From Thermoplasmata archaeon (GTDB taxonomy: Archaea > Thermoplasmatota > Thermoplasmata > UBA10834): DNA of 64,000 bases. Positions 58,599 to 64,000 of this stretch are shown piece after piece (positions within the stretch are counted from its first letter, which is position 1; every line of letters starts with the position of its first letter). The notes under the pieces were generated by a model. It did no database searches. It had not been told where the DNA came from and saw nothing but the letters and a program-made list of their open reading frames with translations. The translations under genes were made by a program, and so were the position numbers. The stretch is taken from the NCBI GenBank assembly GCA_020696365.1, contig JAEHCM010000004.1, positions 145,301 to 209,300 on the forward strand, written 5' to 3'.

Positions 58599-59879
58599 TT
58601 GGTCCAGATAGCTCCGTTCAACGCCGCGCACTACAACAACCTCAGGTTCGGGAACGAGGTAAGCAGATTCGTCGCGCCGCCGTATGATGTCATAGACAGA
58701 GGGATGGAGCGGAAGCTGAAGGAAGACAGGCTGAACATAACGCATCTCACCCTCGGCGACGAGGGGGACGCATATGCCACCGTGGCCAAGCGGTTGCGCC
58801 ACTGGCTGAACGACGATGTCGTGACCGTCGACCCAGAGAGATGCCTGTACCTGTATGAGCAAACCTTCCAGGGAAAGGGCGGTGATGTCCGGGTCAGGAC
58901 AGGTATGATTGCGCTGGTCCGCCTAGAGGAGTTCTCAGATGGCGTGGTACTGCCGCACGAGCACACCATCCCCGGGCACAAGGCGGACCGGATGGCCTTA
59001 ATGGAGGCCATCCGCGGGAACGCCGAGCAGATCTTCATGCTCTACGACGACCCGACGGGCGACATCGAGCTGACGATGGGAGCATGCCGCAAGTCGGAGG
59101 AGATGCTCAGGTTCATAGACGGCCAGGGAGTGCATCACAGGGTGGTGAGGATCGCGGATGAGGACACCGTCCGGAGACTGTGCGACCTGCTCGCTCCTCA
59201 GACGGTGCTAATCGCCGACGGCCACCACAGGTACGAGACTGCCCTCGAGTACCGGAACAGGAAGGACCCTTCGAAGGCGGGTCAGGGGAGTCGGCCTTTC
59301 GACTATGTCCTCGCCACGCTGGTCAGTTTCAAGAACCCTGGCCTAGCAATCAACCCGACCCACAGGCTCGTCGGCAGAGTCGAGGATGAAGTCCTTGGCC
59401 GACTGCAGGACCGCCTGAGGGAGCGGTTCCGCGTGACCGGCTTCGAATCGCCCGACGACATTTTAGCAGCCCTCGATGAGGCGTCGTCAACCGCGTTCGG
59501 TGTCTGGTGCCCTTCCGCTGGGATGACAGTCCTGGCAGAGCTGAAGGACGAGGTCGTCGGGCCGGACCCGCTCGCTGGACTTTCGGTGTACGTCCTGCAG
59601 GAGAGGGTTCTCCAGGACATGCTCGGCTTCACGACGGAGATGTTGGACAGAAAGACGAACATCGATTACGTGAAGGAGCGGGATAGCGCTGTCTCGAAGG
59701 TGTCATCCGGAGAGCACACGATATGCTTCTTCGTGAAAGCACCCACCGTGGAGCAGGTCATGGCGGTCGCCAAGGCGGGTCTGAAGATGCCGCATAAATC
59801 GACTTACTTCTTCCCCAAGATCTGGTCCGGGACGCTTCTGTACCTGTTTGACGAGCGTGGACAAAACAACAGTAAATAG
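58599..59879 (+). CDS. DUF1015 family protein
   Basis: This 426-residue protein carries DUF1015 hallmarks: IAPFNAAHYNN start, FVAPPYDVID, YLYEQTF, LPHEHTIPGHKADRMALM, and VLIADGHHRYETALEYRN. The family is found across bacteria and archaea; it has been predicted to be a kinase or hydrolase, and the reaction is not settled as far as I know. An ATG at 58572 lies only about 15 bases after the TATA box TTTATAA (58554-58560), so the TTG at 58599 fits better with transcription and with the family start. Confidence 0.85.
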   Translation: MVQIAPFNAAHYNNLRFGNEVSRFVAPPYDVIDRGMERKLKEDRLNITHLTLGDEGDAYATVAKRLRHWLNDDVVTVDPERCLYLYEQTFQGKGGDVRVRTGMIALVRLEEFSDGVVLPHEHTIPGHKADRMALMEAIRGNAEQIFMLYDDPTGDIELTMGACRKSEEMLRFIDGQGVHHRVVRIADEDTVRRLCDLLAPQTVLIADGHHRYETALEYRNRKDPSKAGQGSRPFDYVLATLVSFKNPGLAINPTHRLVGRVEDEVLGRLQDRLRERFRVTGFESPDDILAALDEASSTAFGVWCPSAGMTVLAELKDEVVGPDPLAGLSVYVLQERVLQDMLGFTTEMLDRKTNIDYVKERDSAVSKVSSGEHTICFFVKAPTVEQVMAVAKAGLKMPHKSTYFFPKIWSGTLLYLFDERGQNNSK

Positions 59880-59910
59880 GCGGATGTGTCGATACCGGCG
59901 CGATGTGGAC

Positions 59911-61557
59911 ATGAAGCTCGACACAGGCATACTTGGCGGGTATGTCGTAGATGGCTCCGGTAACCCATGGTACAGAGCTGACATAGGGATATCGGGCAAG
60001 CGGATCTCGAAGATCGGCAGGATATCGCGTCGAGAATGCGAGCGTACTATAAACGCAAAGGGGCTATTCGTATGTCCCGGATTCATCGATATCCACACTC
60101 ATTCTGACGTCACCGCGATGGCATTCCGAGGATGCGACAGCACACTCCGTCAGGGTGTCACGACCCACCTCATAGGCAACTGCGGTTTGTCCGCTGCCCC
60201 TCTCGCTGAGTCTACCATCGAGCTCGCGAAGACATATTGGGGCGAGTGGGCAGGGAAGGCGACCGAGCTCAACTGGCGGACATTCCGCGAGTACTTGAGA
60301 GCTCTAGCCAAGGGCGGGCTCGGACACAACATCGCAGCGTTGGTCGGGCACGGAGCCGTCAGAACCGCGGTAATGGGTGCCGAACGTCGGAAACCCTCTC
60401 CCGGAGAGCTGAGGAGGCTCAAGGAACACGTCAAAGAGGCGATGGAGGCCGGGGCGTTCGGGATGTCGACGGGGCTCGTCTACCCGCCGGGATGCTTTGC
60501 GGATACCGAAGAGATCGTGGAGCTCTGCAAGGTAGTCGCCAGGTACGACGGGATGTACACATCGCACATCAGAGGGGAGAGGGAGACCATCCTCGACGCG
60601 ATAAGGGAGGCGATCCTGATAGGTGAGAAGGCGGGTGTGCGGGTGCAGATATCCCACAACTGTCCAAAGTACGGGGCATGGGGACGGACGGAGGAGACCC
60701 TCGGGCTCGTCGCTGAAGCGAGGAAACGAGGATTGGATGTCACGATAGACAACGACGTTCACACTGACCTCGCCCCGCAGCTGAGCCATGGACTGCCGCA
60801 GTATCTGGGCGAGCTGCCCAAGGACGAGGTGGTCGAACATCTGAGGTCGATATCCAACAGGAAGCGGATCAGGCGCGAGATCATCGAGGACAAGCTGCCT
60901 GCATTCGGGCCCAGCGGTCTGCTCAAGCACAAGAGGTTCGACAGGATGTTCATCCTGCACGCCCCTGAGCGGAAGGAGCTGATAGGGAAGACCGTCCAGC
61001 AGGTGGCAGAAGACCGGGGTAAGGACCCGTTCGACACCTACTTCGACCTCATCGTCGAGGAGGAGGACGGCATAGTCGCTATCTTCGATTACATGAGCGA
61101 GGACGACATCAAGGCTCTCATGAGAGACCCGAACATGATGTTCTCGTCCGACGGGGCGACCTGGTCCGAGAAGGGACCACTCAATGACCCGCCAACCTAC
61201 ATGCCATGCGCGTTCGGGGAATACCCGGGCATACTGGAGAGATATGTTCGGGACGAGCCAGTCCTCACGCTCCAGGAGGCCATTCGCAAGATGACGAGCT
61301 TCCCGGCACAGAAGATAGGCCTGTGGGACAGAGGCCTCATCAGGCAGGGCATGAAAGCGGACATAACAATCATCGACATGGCCAGGCTACACGACAGGGC
61401 GACCAACAAATGGCCGCACACCTATCCCTTCGAGAACTACCCACACAGATATCCTGAAGGAATCCCATACGTGGTCGTGAACGGGGCGATGGCGGTCGAC
61501 AGGGGCAAGCAGACAAAGACGCTAGCCGGTGAGGTGATCAGGCACCGGACGCCGTGA
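59911..61557 (+). CDS. N-acyl-D-amino-acid deacylase family amidohydrolase
   Basis: This 548-residue protein is an amidohydrolase of the D-aminoacylase group. It has metal motif FIDIHTHSDVTA near residue 68, Cys ligand segment IGNCGLSAAP, SHIRGE, VQISHNCPKYG, and SSDGATW with the catalytic Asp near residue 412. The C-terminal MTSFPAQKIGLWDRGLIRQGMKADITIID is the usual beta-sandwich cap. It would hydrolyse N-acyl D-amino acids or related cyclic amides. A GTAAATAGG box overlaps the end of the DUF1015 gene about 30 bases upstream. Confidence 0.87.
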   Translation: MKLDTGILGGYVVDGSGNPWYRADIGISGKRISKIGRISRRECERTINAKGLFVCPGFIDIHTHSDVTAMAFRGCDSTLRQGVTTHLIGNCGLSAAPLAESTIELAKTYWGEWAGKATELNWRTFREYLRALAKGGLGHNIAALVGHGAVRTAVMGAERRKPSPGELRRLKEHVKEAMEAGAFGMSTGLVYPPGCFADTEEIVELCKVVARYDGMYTSHIRGERETILDAIREAILIGEKAGVRVQISHNCPKYGAWGRTEETLGLVAEARKRGLDVTIDNDVHTDLAPQLSHGLPQYLGELPKDEVVEHLRSISNRKRIRREIIEDKLPAFGPSGLLKHKRFDRMFILHAPERKELIGKTVQQVAEDRGKDPFDTYFDLIVEEEDGIVAIFDYMSEDDIKALMRDPNMMFSSDGATWSEKGPLNDPPTYMPCAFGEYPGILERYVRDEPVLTLQEAIRKMTSFPAQKIGLWDRGLIRQGMKADITIIDMARLHDRATNKWPHTYPFENYPHRYPEGIPYVVVNGAMAVDRGKQTKTLAGEVIRHRTP

Positions 61558-61623
61558 TCCGGGTGACTCCTGCCCCCGAATCATGCGCAAGGGATTTCTA
61601 CGTCCACCCAGATTACGCCGCAG

Positions 61624-62514
61624 ATGGATGGCAAGGCGGACCTTCACACGCACACGAAATACTCGGGCATGTCCAAACTGCGCTTCATACGGTTTCCCGA
61701 CGCTGTCAGCGACCCCGTGGAGGTCGTGAGGGCCGCGGAGAAGAGAGGACTCGACGTCGTCTGCGTCACGGACCATGACACTATCCGAGGCGCGAAGATG
61801 GCCGAGAAAGTCGCGGGGAATGTCGAGGTGGTCGTCGGGGAGGAGGTCTCGACGGCGGACGGAGAGGTGATAGGCCTTTTCGTGAACGAGGAGATACCGA
61901 GGGGGCTGTCCGCGGAGGAGACTATCGACCGCATACACGCCATGGGAGGTTTGGCAATAGCCCCACATCCTTTCAGCGCACACTGCAGCTCACTGGCCAA
62001 CCTGTTGTTCGAACTCAAGCTCGACGGTGTGGAGTTGTTCAACGCGTTCCACCGGGACGGATACACGAACGACATAGCCCAGAGACTGTGTGAGAACCTT
62101 GCGGTGGCGAAGACCGGCGGGAGCGACGCCCATGCTCCGATGATGGTCGGGGATGCCTACACGACCTTCGATGGATCCACGGCGGAAGAGTTGAGGAAGG
62201 CGATCCTGCAGAAGAAGACATGGTTCGGCGGCGAGTACACGAGCTTCAAGAACCTCGTGTGGCTGACTACGCTCATCATGTTGAAGCTACAGAGTACGAT
62301 AACCCTCTCCCTGCTCGGGGCGAACAGGCCGGACGACACACGCGCCACGCGCGAGGTCTACGAGGCTCGCATCATAAGTCGCATCATAAGCCTGGCGGGC
62401 ACCATGGTCTTCCTGACGCCACCGATCAATTTCCTGGCGGGCGTGGCGGCGGACAAGCTCCACAGGTCGCGGTCGAAGGTGAGATGGCTCGAGTTGGCGG
62501 GCCCTGACAGGTAA
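61624..62514 (+). CDS. PHP domain protein with C-terminal hydrophobic extension
   Basis: This 296-residue protein has PHP motifs ADLHTHTKYSG, CVTDHDTIRG, GEEVSTADGEV, LAIAPHPFSAH and GGSDAHAPMMVGDAY. Metal ligands are all present. The last 85 residues, absent from the 220-residue paralogue at 41 kb, include LVWLTTLIMLKLQST and AGTMVFLTPPINFLAGVAA, which might lie on or in the membrane. Function is likely phosphoesterase or a related metal-dependent hydrolase. The gene starts about 66 bases after the amidohydrolase. Confidence 0.85.
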   Translation: MDGKADLHTHTKYSGMSKLRFIRFPDAVSDPVEVVRAAEKRGLDVVCVTDHDTIRGAKMAEKVAGNVEVVVGEEVSTADGEVIGLFVNEEIPRGLSAEETIDRIHAMGGLAIAPHPFSAHCSSLANLLFELKLDGVELFNAFHRDGYTNDIAQRLCENLAVAKTGGSDAHAPMMVGDAYTTFDGSTAEELRKAILQKKTWFGGEYTSFKNLVWLTTLIMLKLQSTITLSLLGANRPDDTRATREVYEARIISRIISLAGTMVFLTPPINFLAGVAADKLHRSRSKVRWLELAGPDR

Positions 62515-62583
62515 GGGATGATAGATACACCCATGCAGACCATACACATCGTCGAAAGACACTTTGGGCGTGAGTATATGGTG

Positions 62584-63312
62584 ATGCGGAAGATCATTGA
62601 AATCGACGAGGAAAAGTGTAATGGATGCGGCCAGTGTGTGACCTCGTGCGACGAGGGGGCATTGGCGATCGTGGACGGAAAGGCGAAGGTCGTCAACGAA
62701 GTGTTCTGCGATGGGCTGGGTGCGTGCATCGGCGATTGCCCAGAGGATGCTCTCAGGATCATAGAGAGGGATGTGCCCGAATTCGACGAGGAAGCAGTCA
62801 GGAAACACCTGGTAGACCGATCGGCAGAAGAGTGTCACAGTTCCCACGGGGATGCCGAACCCTGCGGGTGCCCGTCAGCCAGCCCGATGCTCCTCAGACG
62901 GCCCGGCCCGCAAGCGTCCTCGATTCCTAGCGCGGAAGCTGTGGGAATGGACTCCGAGCTGGTCAACTGGCCAGTGCAGTGGAAGCTGGTCCAGCCTGCG
63001 TCCCCGTTCTTCAAGAACGCCGACCTGCTGATCGCAGCCGACTGCGTCCCGTTCGCACTGGCGGATTTCCACCAGTCGTTTCTGAAGGGGAAACCACTTG
63101 TGATCGGCTGTCCGAAGCTGGATGAACAGGAAGCCTTCCAGGACAAGCTCTCACGCCTGTTCAAGGACGCCACCCCAAGATCCGTCACGGTGGTCATCAT
63201 GGAGGTTCCATGCTGTTCCGGGCTCATCAGGATGGTCCAGGAGGCGATCAGCAAATCCGGACGGGAGGTCCCCCTGGAGTCACATGTGATAGGCATAGAC
63301 GGAAAGAGATGA
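62584..63312 (+). CDS. Ferredoxin-domain iron-sulfur protein
   Basis: This 242-residue protein has an N-terminal ferredoxin domain. CNGCGQCVTSC is a full [4Fe-4S] motif; the second site, CDGLGACIGDCP, is the three-Cys variant seen in a conserved anaerobe family. A linker CHSSHG...PCGCPSASP leads to a C-terminal domain with ADCVPFALADFH, VIGCPKLDE and EVPCCSGL, which has further cysteines. These proteins are common in strict anaerobes and act as electron carriers of unknown partner. ATG 62584 is the best start; ATGs at 62578 and 62518 are alternatives. Confidence 0.87.
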   Translation: MRKIIEIDEEKCNGCGQCVTSCDEGALAIVDGKAKVVNEVFCDGLGACIGDCPEDALRIIERDVPEFDEEAVRKHLVDRSAEECHSSHGDAEPCGCPSASPMLLRRPGPQASSIPSAEAVGMDSELVNWPVQWKLVQPASPFFKNADLLIAADCVPFALADFHQSFLKGKPLVIGCPKLDEQEAFQDKLSRLFKDATPRSVTVVIMEVPCCSGLIRMVQEAISKSGREVPLESHVIGIDGKR

Positions 63313-63378
63313 CGCGGAGCTCTGGTTTGGTTTCGAACCGCACACGATAAAATGGTGAAGGCGCATCACCGAGGGCAT

Positions 63379-63909
63379 ATGCCGATTCAGATAAGCTTGA
63401 CGCGCAGGGCGCGCACCGTCAGCCCTCACCTCTTGGAAGAGGTCGAGAAGAGAATCAGGCAGCTTCGTCCGTACTTCCCAGAGATGAAGACGAAGATCAC
63501 AATAGGTCTGACACGGTCCTACGATGGTATGGCCATCCAGACGGATGAGGGCCACGTCAAGCTGATGCTCGATATCCAGAAAGCCCGGAACGGCGACTAC
63601 AAGGCGCCGACATACTGGACGATGGCACACGAGTTGATGCACCTCGACCAGTTCAACAACAAGATGGTTCCGAGCGGTGAGAGGGCCTGTGACCTGCACG
63701 CCCTCGCACGGCTTCCTCCCAGATTCATCGACGATTCCCCCAGCTATCTCATCATACCGAGAAGTATCCGAGACTGTTGGGATGAGGAACATGCGAAGCT
63801 GGCCCACAGACTCGCCATCGAGGCACTCACGAAGAGAAGGAGAGGGTTGAGGAACTACATCTGCTGGTGGGAACAGCAGTTCGAGAGCTGCGCCTTGACA
63901 GAGAAATGA
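63379..63909 (+). CDS. Putative zinc metallopeptidase-like protein (HELMH motif)
   Basis: This 176-residue protein has the zinc motif TMAHELMHLDQF near residue 86 and a possible third ligand in GERACDLHALAR, 22 residues later. This resembles small gluzincin or SprT-like enzymes. The N-terminal region is basic, and the C-terminal part contains RRRGLRNYICWWEQQF. I cannot assign a specific family. ATG 63379 lies about 29 bases after GATAAAAT, suggesting a leaderless message; ATG 63352 would sit within the promoter. Confidence 0.6.
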   Translation: MPIQISLTRRARTVSPHLLEEVEKRIRQLRPYFPEMKTKITIGLTRSYDGMAIQTDEGHVKLMLDIQKARNGDYKAPTYWTMAHELMHLDQFNNKMVPSGERACDLHALARLPPRFIDDSPSYLIIPRSIRDCWDEEHAKLAHRLAIEALTKRRRGLRNYICWWEQQFESCALTEK

Positions 63910-63950
63910 AAACGACTTAAGGGGTTTGAGAAGAGTCTATTGTCGAGCGC

Positions 63951-64000
63951 CTATTCGAACTCTTCCTTGGATATCGCAATCAGGATCAGGCCGATCAACG
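63951..64000 (-). CDS. C-terminal end of a gene running out of the window
   Basis: Read on the minus strand, the last bases are open and end in TAG at 63951-63953. The visible residues are LIGLILIAISKEEFE, a hydrophobic segment followed by a charged end, as in the last helix of a membrane protein. The rest lies beyond the window. The call is weak because only 16 codons are visible. Confidence 0.35.
   Translation of the reverse strand, partial: LIGLILIAISKEEFE

Noticed and set aside
1..64000. Mobile elements, prophage, CRISPR-Cas or defence islands
   Set aside because: No transposase, integrase, Cas, restriction or toxin-antitoxin motif was found in any reading frame, and gene content is mostly housekeeping or surface proteins.

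Overview
The window is chromosomal DNA from an archaeon, most probably of the Thermoplasmata lineage (phylum Thermoplasmatota). The archaeal assignment is firm. It rests on the gene cluster L44e/S27e/aIF2-alpha/Nop10/PAC2, the genes radB, alba, pelA, abce1/rli1, bud32, arcS, isopentenyl phosphate kinase and type 2 IPP isomerase, an intron-bearing tRNA-Tyr with a C1:G72 pair, and AT-rich TATA boxes about 26 bases upstream of many start codons (leaderless transcripts). The Thermoplasmata placement is an inference from the DUF835 fragment, the solitary 5S rRNA gene and the very large PKD/FG-GAP/carboxypeptidase-regulatory-like surface proteins. The DNA is GC-rich with short gaps between genes. 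I see no insertion sequence, prophage, CRISPR array or toxin-antitoxin pair.

Layout. 0-6 kb: end of a DUF835 gene, tRNA-Tyr, a ribbon-helix-helix regulator with a probable operator, the ribosome/translation operon, a winged-helix regulator, then zinc-ribbon/creatininase-family/rpiA. 6-20 kb: Dph6-type ligase, lysine 2,3-aminomutase, an ABC-2 exporter, a 1148-residue surface protein, tRNA-Pro, an overlapping XTPase/Bud32 pair, RadB, an isoprenoid operon (IPK, Idi2, prenyltransferase), Alba and a membrane zinc-ribbon protein. 20-31 kb: lone 5S rRNA, HAD hydrolase, DUF92, a 1684-residue FG-GAP/PKD protein with a cytoplasmic domain, a site-2 protease with CBS domains, a second ABC-2 exporter and a UPF0200 kinase. 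31-39 kb: pyrBI joined to a ferredoxin and a short AOR-family protein, a cysteine-rich HTH regulator diverging from a five-gene TusA/DsrE sulfur-relay operon, then archaeosine synthase and a 28-codon ORF behind a hairpin. 39-50 kb: response regulator, Pelota, roadblock protein, PHP phosphoesterase, MetRS, ABCE1, DedA, a BASS-like carrier and an ECF Co/Ni transporter (cbiM-cbiQ-cbiO). 50-64 kb: a 1312-residue PKD surface protein, PhzF, a GAF histidine kinase, a ferritin-like protein, DUF1015, a D-aminoacylase-type amidohydrolase, a second PHP protein, a ferredoxin and a small HELMH protein.

The most interesting points are these. (1) The sulfur-relay operon carries two paralogous DsrF/DsrH-like subunits that have no cysteine at all; it sits between a cysteine-rich regulator and arcS. 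(2) Three genes have clear conserved N-termini but no ATG, GTG or TTG start; they appear to begin at CTG (two) or ATA (one). (3) A ferredoxin and a compact AOR-family enzyme are built into the pyrBI transcription unit. (4) A perfect 8-bp hairpin masks the ribosome binding site of a 28-codon ORF. (5) A very large surface protein ends in a cytoplasmic domain that could carry a signal inward. No CRISPR-like or defence system was found.
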